A stretch of DNA of 64,000 nt from Diospyros lotus (lineage: Eukaryota > Streptophyta > Magnoliopsida > Ericales > Ebenaceae), in assembly GCF_014633365.1 (NCBI RefSeq), contig NC_068346.1, positions 20,233,030-20,297,029 on the forward strand, in the 5' to 3' direction. The notes under the pieces are model-generated. The model had not been told where the DNA came from, did no database searches, and saw only the letters and a list, made by a program, of their open reading frames with translations. A program made the position numbers and the translations under genes. Positions 54,388-64,000 of this stretch are shown piece by piece. How positions within the stretch are numbered: position 1 is the first letter of the stretch; each line of letters opens with the position of its first letter.

Positions 54388-57188
54388 ATGTTAAGCTAAC
54401 TTGCTCATATTAATTAAATTTTGATGATTAACAAAAATATTTTTATGATATAAATATTTTCTTTTACTTATGAAAAAAGTAAATTTATTTTGAATTAAAA
54501 AATAATTATTTTTAAACATATTTTCTTGTTTTAATCATTTATGTCTCAAAAGGTTATATTTGAATTTTCAAATTTTGAATTAAAGGAGAATTATTTTTAG
54601 ACATATTTTTGATATTTTACTCTTGTGTTTAGTTTTGATGATGAAAATTTTCAAATGTATTTTTTTCTCAATCAAAGCATATGGTTTGGAAACAAAAATC
54701 AATTTCAAAGTGCTTTGATAAAATGATCTATGATCTTTTATATTATTTGGAGATTAGCATAAACAAGTTTTAAGATCTAAAAAGAATCTCCTTGAAATCG
54801 TTGGTCAAAATAATTCTAAGGCAAAAGACCAACTAGAACATGTTTTTGAAAGTGTGTTCATTTTAGAAAGTGTTCATTTTAGAAAACTATCTCCTAGTAT
54901 TTTGATATCTAATATCTCTTGGTAATGAATGGTTTTGATAAATGACTATATGAAAATCAATTTCTACTATGTGCATTATATGAATGAGAAAATGAATTTT
55001 TAGTATATAAGTTTTGAAGCAAGATATGAAAACTTATAGAAGAAATATTGAGTATGGTTGAGAGTGATTTGAAAAACTTGCTTGTTGAGAGTGATTTGTT
55101 TCAAAATATACTTTTGATGATCTCAACTTGCTTTCAAAATAATCAAAATGAGGATTCAAAAGAATCAAATGAGGATTTGATAAATTTTTAATCTTTTCAA
55201 AAGGATAGTCGACTATGTTTTTCATTCTGTTGACTATGCCTCAAAATAGTCGACTATTTTGGTTGTTCTGTCGACTATTCAAGGCATCTGTCGACTATTT
55301 TTGCCATATGTCGACTATCGAGTAAGGATAGTCGACTATGACTTTTGGTCTGTCGACTATTGTTGTTCATAAAATTCAAAAATTTCTTCATATTTCTGCA
55401 TCTATCGACTATACAAATGTGTCTGTCGACTATTGTAAATTTTGTGTTATAAGATAGTCGACTATTCGTTTTGTCTGTCGACTATTTCTTGCTTTACTTG
55501 TAAAAATAGTCAACTATGCATTTCTTCTGTCGACTATTTCTTTTTGCAGAAAGCTCCAACGGCTATTTTTTCAAATCCCAACGGCTCCAAACGGCTATAT
55601 TTCTCTTTAACTTTGTGGGACACTTATATATACATATCATAGATGATCAAGAGAAGGCTAATGGACGGGAATGAAATTATTTGAGCTTACTTTTATTCTC
55701 ATTTGTATTTAAAATCGTCTGTGCTTTAATTTTCTCTCTTCAAAGCTTCGATCTTCACTTGTAATTATTTACTTCAAGCCTTGTATCATTTTTGAGAGAT
55801 CATTGTAACTAAGAGTTGTACTCTTAGATTCTCTATTCGATTGTTTGTATTTTTCCTAGCAGTAGCTAGAGGGCCCATTAAATTGGGAGGTTGTATTTCC
55901 TAGCTTGTGTAGCTAAAGGGCCTACTTGTGTAAGTAGGAGGTTTTAGTGAATTGGTTTAAAATCCTTAGTGGGAGCTAAGTTAGTGGATTAGGCTTGGTT
56001 TAAGCCGAACCACTATAAATCCTTTGTGTCTTTTATTCTTCTTGCTTTACATTTATCATCTCATATGTTCTATGTTTTAAGTCACTAAAACCTCAATTGG
56101 GTCAAAAAGTTTTCAAGTTTCTACCAAGCTTTTAATTATACCAATTCACCCCCCCTCTTGGTGTGTGCCATAACATCTCCTGTTCTAACAATTTTCTCTT
56201 ACTCATACAAAAAGTAAATTTATTTTGAATTAAATGAGATTACTTTTAGACATGTTTTTATATTTTAATTATTTATGTCTCAAAAGCTTATATTTAAATT
56301 TTCAAATCTTGATTTCTTATGTTAAAAGTAAATTTATTTTGAATTAAAAGTGAGACATGTTTTCTTATTGTTTGTGAAAGTTTAAATATTTTTTGAATTT
56401 CAAACTTCATATTAACCCATTTTTTTAGTGGCTAAAATGCTTATAAATATCCCCCAAACTCATTTTTTGAGCATCCAAATACTTCCATTGTATATTCAAA
56501 GCACCCGAAAGCTCTCAAACGCTCTCAAGCAAAACATCCAAGCAATTCGAGGGTCTCAAAATATTATTGCATATCCACCGAAGAGCCATAAGGTAAGAGG
56601 GGAAAAGTTCTTCAAGTCTTCTACGACAAATCCGAACTTCTCTATTTGAGCTTACAAATTTATTTAATATTATTGCCTTGTATAATTTGTTCTTAATTGT
56701 TTATTTGTGTTCAAGTGTGAAAAAATTATTTGTAACATTTAAATTACTATTGTATCGTATAGGTTTCCTAAAACCATTAAAATTTAGGTAAATCTAGTTT
56801 CCAAAATAAGCTAGGAAAAAAATCTTGGTGTAATGGTTGCTTAAAATCAATTGTAATCTAGGTGTGTATCTAGTTTTCAGGGTGAGTTAGTGTGAAAATT
56901 TTGGTAAAATTATTTTAGTAGAACCCCAATGGTGGCTAGACCTTGGGAGAGTAGACTAGGTGTGTGTGAAAACACCGAACCATTATAAATTGTATTGTGC
57001 CTCATTTTATTTATTTTTATTATATTTTGTGGCTTACATTTATTATTAATTTTAAATATAATTTATTATATTTATTAAATATATATTTTTTTAATAAAAT
57101 TATTAATTAATAATATTTATTAAAATTGAGAAAAATTTTAATCACTCAATTTACCCCAATTTTGAGTGACCATACCCTAAGGGACCAA
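54388..57188 (+). repeat. SIRE/Maximus-like Copia LTR with a second LTR nested inside
   Basis: The outer LTR starts TGTTAAGCTAACTTGCTCAT after a polypurine tract and may end at GGGACCAACA (57188). It is interrupted by a second LTR-like unit, about 54626 (TGTTTAGTTTTGATGATG) to 56190 (CTGTTCTAACA). AT-rich sequence with AAAGTAAATTTATTTTGAAT occurs on both sides (about 54478, 56213 and 56326). The inner unit has TCGACTAT repeats, CCAACGGCTATTTTT/AAACGGCTATATT motifs and a TATA-like ACTTATATATACA. These are features I associate with SIRE-type LTRs. The outer unit has its own TTATAAATATCCCC at 56440. No pol sequence is present. Confidence 0.55.
55206..55541. repeat. Array of 14 TCGACTAT motifs
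   Basis: Within 336 bp there are fourteen copies of (A/C)(T/G)(A)GTCGACTAT or one-base variants. Most alternate between the palindrome ATAGTCGACTAT and the form TCTGTCGACTAT, with irregular A/T-rich spacers of 10-40 bp. It lies in the inner SIRE-like LTR. Confidence 0.9.
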
Positions 57189-57967
57189 CAACTAACATAA
57201 ATATTTATATATACTCTTCTTTGCTTTTTCTTACTTTATATTTACATATACATAGAAAATATATTTTGAAAAATATTTTTATTTTTATGTTCCTTTTAAA
57301 TATTTTTATAAAATAAATTTATTAATTATATATACTTGCGTTACGTACAACTGATAGGAGAAAGTAAAAAAATAATAATAATTAAACTCTATGTGCAGGT
57401 GATTGAAGGAAATAAAATACATAATTTTAATTGAATTTTTGTTTATATTTAAATATTTTAAATCATTAAAACTTATATATAATATTTATAATAAACTTTA
57501 TATTATTTTTAGTCATTTTTTTTTATCTTAACTCACCTTACCCAACTTACTAAATTCATCTCCTCTTAACACACTCCACTCAACTTATCCGGAACATTTA
57601 ATGCATTAGATGTGAAAAAATAATGTTATTTACCTAGATTAAAGATGAATTTTAATCTATATGATATCTTTTTATCCGGTGATAAAAATGTGCAAGTATC
57701 AATCTTTATTGTATATATTTTTATTACTTAATAAAAAAATATCACCTAAATTATAGATCAACTCTAGATGAATAGCATTACTTGATGTGAAAATACATGT
57801 ACTGCCCCTTTTCTCTTTGGAAAAGTCAAAGTACAAGATTGGATGGAGAAAAAAATTAAAAAAACAAAGTAGGTCCCACCTCATATCCTTCTGACACCAC
57901 AGTTTGACCATCAAAATTGAGTTGTTCTACAGGGACAGACAACTTTACAGACGTGATTATTGAATAT
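57189..57967. other. AT-rich intergenic sequence
   Basis: No gene or domain was recognised. It includes long A/T runs and ATTTATATATA words. Confidence 0.5.
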
Positions 57968-58295
57968 GGGCAAAATGATGAAATTGTCCCTGTCTACTTT
58001 ATAAATTTGCAAGCCATTGCCATGCTCTCTTCTCTCTCCTTCCATGGTCGCCACTGTCTCGCTGTTGCCATCAGCTCACCGTCGTGTCTCACTGCCCTCG
58101 CCTTGTTGACCATCGCTGCATAGCGAGGCGACTATGGTAGCGAGGTGACGAAAGGCTATGCGAGGGCAGCGAGGCGCGATGGGGAGCTGAGTGCTGCGAC
58201 AAGGCGGCGACGGCCATGCGAGGGGAGGGGAGAGAGCAGGACAGTGTGACTTGCAAATTTACAAAGTGGGTGGGAGTAATTTCGTCCTTTTATCC
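57968..58295. mobile_element. MITE with about 60-bp terminal inverted repeats
   Basis: The left end GGGCAAAATGATGAAATTGT and the following ACTTTATAAATTTGCAAGCC pair with the reverse complement of the right end, GGATAAAAGGACGAAATTAC and ACTTTGTAAATTTGCAAGTC; the pairing extends into GCTCTCT. The interior has a second inverted GC-rich segment (TCGCCACTGTCTCGCTG against CAGCGAGGCG). There is no coding capacity and no clear target duplication. Confidence 0.7.
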
Positions 58296-59330
58296 TCATT
58301 CGATAAGCTTGTCAATCACTTTTTCTAGCACTCAAGACTTTTCCATCAAAATTTCCTTCTTCCTTTAGAAATTTAAGAGGGTTCTTTTTATTTTTTAATT
58401 TTAGTAGTATTAATATTTTAAAATAATTTTTAATTCAAAAGTATTATCTTTTACATTATTATAATATTAGAATAGTCGTCTCTTCGCTTTTAACTTGTTC
58501 TTCTCACTTTTTCCCCCTTTCCCGATTCTCTCCTCTCCCCTTTCTCTGTCCATTATAACTCTCCAAGATAAAGACTAACACGTTTCCTTTGGGGTGTCAT
58601 CTAAATACGAATGGTATATTTATATTTTATCTTTTCTTTTAATTTTAATTTTAATTTTTCCTGATGATTCTCTTTTTACTTTTTTGCTTTCGCGTTGGTC
58701 CATATATATATATTTATTTATTTATTCTTTTTAGTTTCAATTTTAATTTATCAATTAAATATTCCATATTTGATTTTGAATCTTTTGATTACCGATTGTC
58801 ACTTTAGTTTTTGAATTTTTAATTTTTTAAAATAGTTTATATTTATTATTTAATTTTAACATTAATAAATATAACATCATAGCACGCTCAATTATTAAAA
58901 TATTATTATATTTTTAATATTAATTTTATAAATAATAATCATTTAACAACATAATATAATATAATAATTAATATAACATAAAATGGCAATATGAACCTAT
59001 TCTACGTTCTACGTTGCCCCTTTGACGAGATAACATGACGGATATTTAGTGGATATTTGCGAGGAAAGAAAGCAAAGTAAATATAAAAAAACAAAAAGGT
59101 CAAGAATTAAAAAAAATAAAAAAATAAAAAGGAAAATAAAGGAAAGAGCCAAAACTTTCGCTTTCTAAATTTCCTCACATTTTTTTACACGGTTTCAGAG
59201 CCGACCCTACCTTATCCTTTCATTTTCCCAGACTCGAATTGACGGTTACGCCCTCCTCCGTACCCAGATTTTTTGCCGGAGAGAAGGTCGTTTCGGTAAA
59301 ATCACGTTCCGTAACAATTAAAAATCCATT
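58296..59330. other. AT-rich region upstream of the invertase gene
   Basis: No ORF of interest. Poly-A and poly-T rich, including an A-rich block at 59086-59150. It probably contains distal promoter sequence. Confidence 0.5.
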
Positions 59331-59332
59331 GG

Positions 59333-59417
59333 CACGTGCAAGGGTACTTTCGTAAATTGGCAAGTTCAAAACCAGCACTTTGAACGAACTTTCTCATCCT
59401 TCCTTCTCCTATTTAAA
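59333..59417 (+). promoter_or_regulatory. Probable invertase promoter core: G-box and TATA-like box
   Basis: A G-box core CACGTG at 59333-59338 and a TATA-like TATTTAAA at 59410-59417 lie upstream of a CT-rich probable leader (59420-59497). Transcription would start near 59440-59450. G-boxes bind bZIP/bHLH factors; whether this one is used is unknown. Confidence 0.5.
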
Positions 59418-59497
59418 CGCATCCTCTCCTGGCTCCGACTCTCCACCTTACGCAAATCTCTGTTCATTCTCATCGTCTCTTCTCTCCGTCATCAACT

Positions 59498-59607
59498 GTA
59501 AGTAATAGCAATTACAATCAGTTTAGTTTTTATTCTAATCTGCTCCTTAACTCGTAGTAATCCCCTCGGATTTAGCTAGAAATTTAGTCTGTTGATTCCG
59601 ATTTCAG
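59498..59607 (+). other. Possible 5' UTR intron of the invertase gene
   Basis: A good donor (ACT|GTAAGT, 59498) and a good acceptor (TTCCGATTTCAG, ending 59607) bracket 110 bp between the CT-rich leader and the start codon. It is inferred from splice-site quality only. A (CG)n tract at 59644-59655 lies in the remaining leader. Confidence 0.4.
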
Positions 59608-59745
59608 GAATAACAGATCTGTGTACATATAATTTATGTATACGCGCGCGCGCGCAATTTACGTGTATTGTCCAGTAAGCTAACTACAAAGATACTGAAT
59701 TGATTTGATTATTCTTGACATACGGAAAGAAAAAGAAAAAAAAAA

Positions 59746-60525
59746 ATGAATACGAGCGGTTGTCTCGGGATTTCAACAATGAAGCCCTGTTGTAGAATTC
59801 TGGTTGGTTATAGGAATTCCTCTGTATTTGGATTTTCATTTCGGAAGTGTAACCATTTGATTGATGATAATTTGTCGAAATCACAATTCAAAGTGCGCAG
59901 TTCCAGTCGTGTTCGCCGTTGTAGAAGTAAGATCTTAGGGTTTAGGCGTGTGAATGATCCGAATCGGAAGGCTTTTTATGTGTCTGATTCGGTGTGGGGT
60001 CAATCTAGGGCTTTTACCAGCTCCAGCATTGATAAAACCAAGCGTGTCTTAGTGATAGCTAATGTGGCGTCTGATTTTAGGAACCATTCAACTTCTGTAG
60101 AAAGCCATATTAATCAGAAAGGATTTGAGAGTATTTACATTCAGGGAGGCTTGAATGTGAAGCCTCTGGTAGTTGAGAGGATAGACAGGGGACCGGATGT
60201 GGTGGATGAAGAGTCTAGGGTAGAAGTAAATGAGTCAAAGGTCAATTTAGATAATTTAAAACGTTTGAATGGAGAGGAGATCTCAATATCTGAGAGGGAG
60301 GTGTCTGAGATTGAAAAGGAAGCTTGGCAGTTGCTTCGAGGCGCTATTGTGAACTACTGTGGAAATCCTGTTGGGACTGTTGCAGCAAGTGATCCTGCTG
60401 ACAAGCAACCATTAAACTATGATCAGGTGTTTATTCGTGATTTTGTCCCTTCAGCACTTGCATTCTTGCTCAATGGAGAAGGTGAGATCGTCAAGAATTT
60501 TCTACTCCACACTTTGCAGTTGCAG
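59746..60525 (+). CDS. Invertase exon 1
   Basis: 260 codons from ATG to HTLQLQ, donor GTATTC. It contains the transit-like N terminus, a variable linker, and the first GH100 block. Confidence 0.92.
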
Positions 60526-63500
60526 GTATTCTATCTTTTTCTTTCCTTCATCACAAACTTATACCTGTTCCCTATTTACTAGCGAAATTTCTCAGTTCTC
60601 TTTCACAGGAAGTTGCTTCTATTGATTTCATTTTGAATATGGATATGGCTGAGATTCAAAGTTATGCATTTCTTGTTGAATCTGGAGTAGTTTAGCAGTG
60701 ACTTGGAATTACTATTTTGTTGAATCTCAACTGCATTTGGTTTACTGATGTCCACTGCTCTAGCAGCCTTTCCTAGTGAACAATTTGCACGTGAATATGC
60801 TAATGCAAGGAAAAGTTTAGTGACATCAAATGCTAAGTAGATATTATTAGCGCTCTATGCAGAATGGTTAATTTTGAATTTTTTGGGGGGTGTTGTGTAA
60901 ACATTATCATATCTATATTACAACAGGAAAAGTTGTTTCTTTTCCCATATACAGTGGTCGTGTAGGAGTGTTGCTATTTGTAGAGGTTTGCTATAATAAT
61001 AATTTGTACTAGGTGACCAATATGTGCACTTTGGCATTTTTGTAAAATCTAGAAGGATATTGGACCAAAAAGGGAAGGATTCTCAAATTCTTTTCTTTTT
61101 TGGGTAGACATAAAGTTGGTAGCCCACCCCACCGACTTTAACATGGCATTACTAAATGTTGCCATGCTGTGTTCATTATCATGACCCTTCCAAACACATT
61201 CCTAGGACCACAGTGTTCATAAATCACTGTTGATCATCAAAATGCCCCCAATTTTAGGCACATACCATTTTGTTGGTAATGCGTTTTTACTCTTCAACTG
61301 GAGCTATTTAGCAATGGCATGCCACATTTTGACTAATTTAGTATTTTCACAGTGCCATTTTTATAATAGTACAAGTCCATTACAATGGCTGGATTTCTAC
61401 CAACTCATTTGAATTTTTGGTGATTTGAAAGAAAATATTCCTTGTGCCATTCTTATAATAGTGCAAGTCCATTATAATGGCTGGATTTCTGCCAACTCAT
61501 TGAAATTTTGGTGATTTGAAAGAAAATATTCCTTGTGCCATTCTTATAATAGTACAAGTCCATTATAATGGCTGGATTTCTGCCAACTCATTGAATTTTT
61601 GGTGATTTGAAAGTAATATTCCTTCACCTTCTATGTTATTACAGTCACTGGGAACTCCTGAGCTATAAATTATTTATGGAATTCTTATGTGAGTTTCAAA
61701 TTTAATTTTAGTTTAATAAATGCTTCCCCATTTCATGCTTAGAGTTGGGAAAAGACAGTGGACTGCTACAGCCCTGGGCAGGGGTTGATGCCAGCAAGTT
61801 TTAAAGTGAAAAGTGTACCTCTTGATGGAACTGATGGAGCCTATGAGGATGTCTTGGACCCAGATTTTGGTGAATCAGCCATTGGACGTGTTGCACCTGT
61901 TGATTCTGGTAAGACAAAGTTAACTTTCCAATTACAACGTTTATATTTATAGTTGCATATAGAGATTTTTTGATATTGTTGCTGTTATGTATCTCTTTAA
62001 TTATTGTTATTTACTGTCAATTTATCATTTAAGGACTTACATTGTTATCAGTTTTAGGTCTTTCCATATAGTAACTTCACGTTGAAGCAACAATTAGAAT
62101 CTTGGTTTTAATAGCATGGGTAACTGTCTTGACTTATGTGACAGGGTTGTGGTGGATTATTTTGTTGAGAGCTTATGGGAGGCTGACTGGGGACTATACA
62201 CTGCAAGAGAGGGTGGATGTGCAGACAGGGATAAGACTGATCCTTAACTTATGCTTAACAGATGGGTTTGATATGTTCCCTTCTCTTTTAGTGACCGATG
62301 GTTCCTGCATGATTGATAGGCGGATGGGAATTCATGGCCATCCTCTTGAAATCCAAGTAAGTTGGAGATTTTGCTTATAAAAAAGTTCACAACTTTTCTT
62401 ATTCATGTATTCATGTTACTGCTGGATTTCTTTGTGTTGGATCGTAGATGAAGTTTGTCGGATTAAAATCTTTCTTGAATTGGCACAGCTGTCCTTATTC
62501 TCTGATGATTGTTTCTCAAGACTTGACTCTGACATGATCTTTCAAACTGTCTTCCAATTAGATTGCCACATATATGTGATAAATGTGTCATAATTGTCTC
62601 TAGGATTTAGTTTACTTAAATGGTGAATCAAGCAGTAGTATTTAAAGTGGTTTCTGTGGTTATCTGTACTTGTTATCGGAATACATTATAAAAGATTATA
62701 GTATTATAGAAGCTGATTACTTTCTATTTGATGCTTCTAGTGTTTCTCAGCTTTTAAAATGTCAAAACAGCCAGCATTTTAAATTTATTGAGCATTGATT
62801 TATGTCTGGAAAAGATGAAAATATGTTCATATATTTTAGTAGTCAATGACTTTTGAGGCTGCCACAATCTTTTGAAATTTCAGTCACCTGCCAGTTGCTC
62901 TGGCATCCTCTGTTAAGCTAGGGATTTTTGCTCTTGTTTAATAATCTACTCCTTCAAGTACCCTATGATGCATGTTTCCCTGGATACTGGTTTAGCCGTC
63001 TGATTAAGCATTGTCATGTCTTTCAATAAGAAAAATCATAAGATAGTGCAAGGGTCAGTTTCATTGATCATGGTACCGCCAGTGGGTGAGGGACTTTTTA
63101 CTGAAATGAGTTTTTTTGTTTTCCAATTTACCTAAAGCTAGTGTCTGGTGAAGATTGCAATTTCCAACATTCATTCTTTGTTTTTCTAATGTCATTTTTT
63201 CATTTGATTCAAATAAAATGATGATATTGCCAAGATTGGTAACGAAAAAAGTGTAACAGGTAACTGGAAAAGTCTTATGTGATTTGCAGTGACTTTTACT
63301 GATAGCATAAAGAGCTATGGTTTCCTGATAGAGAGTTATTTCACCATGTTGTGGAATTGTGGGGATGAGAAGTGTTTTTCTGCATGGATCATGTCCAATT
63401 GTGGATTCTTTTTTGTGATGGGAGGGCCATTACAATTATGGCAAAAAGCAGACGAGGAAGGGAGGGAGGTGTTGTAGGTGTAATAAGCAGTCTCTCTATG

Positions 63501-64000
63501 AATTTAGCCAATGAATCTTACAGATATGTCACTCCTGGTTATCCCTTCTGGCAGAATGCAATGAATGCCCTTGGTTGGGAGACTGGTGGAGCCATTCTTT
63601 CATTTTGACTCGACTCCTATTGGTTTTTGAATGATGAATACCAGGCTCTACCCCCACAGTGTCTTTCCTGCTGCCTTCAGGCAAAATAGGGGAAACGGAT
63701 AAAAAAAATGTCATTTTGAGTCGGCTAAGGATTGTTTACATGTTTTATGTATGTATATATATATATAACTACTTCTATATGCATCTTATTTTATTTCTTC
63801 CTCGATTGGTCTATTGATTCCTTGATGCACTTGATTTTGTTAGGCTCTATTCTACTCAGCTCTGCGTTGCTCCCGTGAGATGCTTATTGTCAATGATGGA
63901 ACCAAGAACTTGGTGGCAGCAATTAATAATCGTCTTAGCGCATTGTCATTTCATATCAGAGAGTACTATTGGGTGGATATGAAGAAAATAAATGAAATTT
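59746..64000 (+). CDS. Alkaline/neutral invertase, organelle type (GH100), 5' part
   Basis: Four exons are in view: 59746-60525, 61743-61908, 62145-62356 and 63844 to the window edge, all GT-AG and in frame (438 codons). Neutral invertases hydrolyse sucrose to glucose and fructose. The catalytic domain begins at [19 protein letters not shown] and [20 protein letters not shown] (exon 1) and continues with [20 protein letters not shown] and PVDSG (exon 2). Exon 3 gives [20 protein letters not shown] and [20 protein letters not shown]. Exon 4 gives [20 protein letters not shown] and [18 protein letters not shown]. The VDSGLWW segment probably carries the family's proposed catalytic aspartate. 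About 190 residues precede the domain, Ser/Arg-rich and low in acidic residues at the start, as in chloroplast or mitochondrial transit peptides; this marks the organelle-targeted alpha clade. ATG 59746 is the first in frame; ATG 59779 is an alternative. The rest of the catalytic domain lies beyond the window. Confidence 0.93.
61352..61625 (+). repeat. 91-bp tandem repeat, three copies, in invertase intron 1
   Basis: Units begin GTGCCAT(T/C)(T/C)TTATAATAG at 61352, 61444 and 61534 and each contains GGCTGGATTTCT(A/G)CCAACT and TTGGTGATTTGAAAG. The copies differ at only a few positions, so the triplication is recent. Confidence 0.93.
61743..61908 (+). CDS. Invertase exon 2
   Basis: 166 nt, [20 protein letters not shown] through [15 protein letters not shown], ending with one base of a glycine codon. 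Acceptor CATGCTTAG, donor GTAAGA. Confidence 0.93.
62145..62356 (+). CDS. Invertase exon 3
   Basis: 212 nt completing the split glycine, then [20 protein letters not shown] through [12 protein letters not shown]. Acceptor TGTGACAG, donor GTAAGT. Confidence 0.94.
62357..63843 (+). other. Invertase intron 3, 1487 bp
   Basis: GT-AG intron with no recognised TE. Short open frames inside it (for example near 63289-63608) show no similarity to GH100 and are not needed to connect exons 3 and 4. A TA microsatellite lies at 63755-63767. Confidence 0.75.
63844..64000 (+). CDS. Invertase exon 4, cut by the window edge
   Basis: [20 protein letters not shown] to [10 protein letters not shown] in frame with exon 3. 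Acceptor TTTGTTAG. It continues past 64000. Confidence 0.94.

Noticed and set aside
55206..55541. TCGACTAT array as a CRISPR array
   Set aside because: The repeats are 8-12 bp, the spacers are irregular and A/T-rich, and the host is a plant nuclear genome; there are no cas genes.
54626..56190. Calling the inner SIRE-like LTR a clean solo LTR
   Set aside because: The ends look right (TGTTTAG...CTAACA) but no matching 5-bp target duplication flanks them, so the boundaries remain uncertain.
63289..63608. Short open frames in invertase intron 3 as an extra exon
   Set aside because: Exons 3 and 4 join directly in frame with the conserved GH100 sequence ...[18 protein letters not shown]..., so no exon is missing.

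Overview
This is nuclear DNA of a flowering plant, most likely a eudicot. The evidence is AT-rich, TE-dense sequence, multi-exon genes with GT-AG introns, and typical plant LTR-retrotransposon lineages (Copia, Tat, Athila, chromovirus-like Ty3/gypsy, SIRE-like LTRs). The species cannot be told from the sequence. There is no bacterial operon structure, no CRISPR array, and no RNA gene that I could recognise.

Two host genes lie on the + strand. The first (9971-41545) is the 3' part of a HECT ubiquitin ligase of the UPL6/UPL7 type, closest in motif pattern to UBE3B, hence UPL7-like. Ten exons totalling 879 nt join in frame and carry the whole catalytic HECT region in view, including the active-site cysteine. 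They are spread over 31.6 kb because the introns are full of transposable elements. The preceding exon was not found, so the first intron is at least 9970 bp. The second gene (59746 to the right edge) is the 5' part of an organelle-type alkaline/neutral invertase (GH100), with four exons in view and a plausible TATA box and G-box upstream.

Region by region. 1-2278: antisense Tat-lineage gypsy fragment. 3430-9284: a solo LTR with a perfect 5-bp target duplication, split by a complete but decayed Copia element (3868-9136). 9971-17557: UPL7-like exons 1-6 in view, with a Mutator-type MITE, a Copia 3' end, an antisense gypsy 5' end and another Copia tail in the introns. 17558-27248: a 9.7-kb intron made of two antisense Copia pieces separated by a small non-autonomous LTR element; one Copia piece is itself split by an hAT-type non-autonomous element. 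27323-33229: Copia and gypsy fragments, including two gypsy pieces joined tail to tail. 33490-41478: a second hAT copy with perfect 8-bp TSD, a gypsy LTR, a chimeric, internally deleted Copia, and an unidentified antisense gene fragment. 41546-59200: intergenic TE territory with an Athila 5' end, a large LTR derivative without coding capacity, several minisatellites, a LOB-domain (LBD16/29-like) pseudogene, a SIRE-like LTR containing a TCGACTAT array, and a MITE.

No new defence system or gene cluster is evident. The main points of interest are how the UPL7-like gene keeps its exons and splice sites intact in TE-filled introns, the resolvable insertion order of nested elements, and several chimeric or non-autonomous elements.
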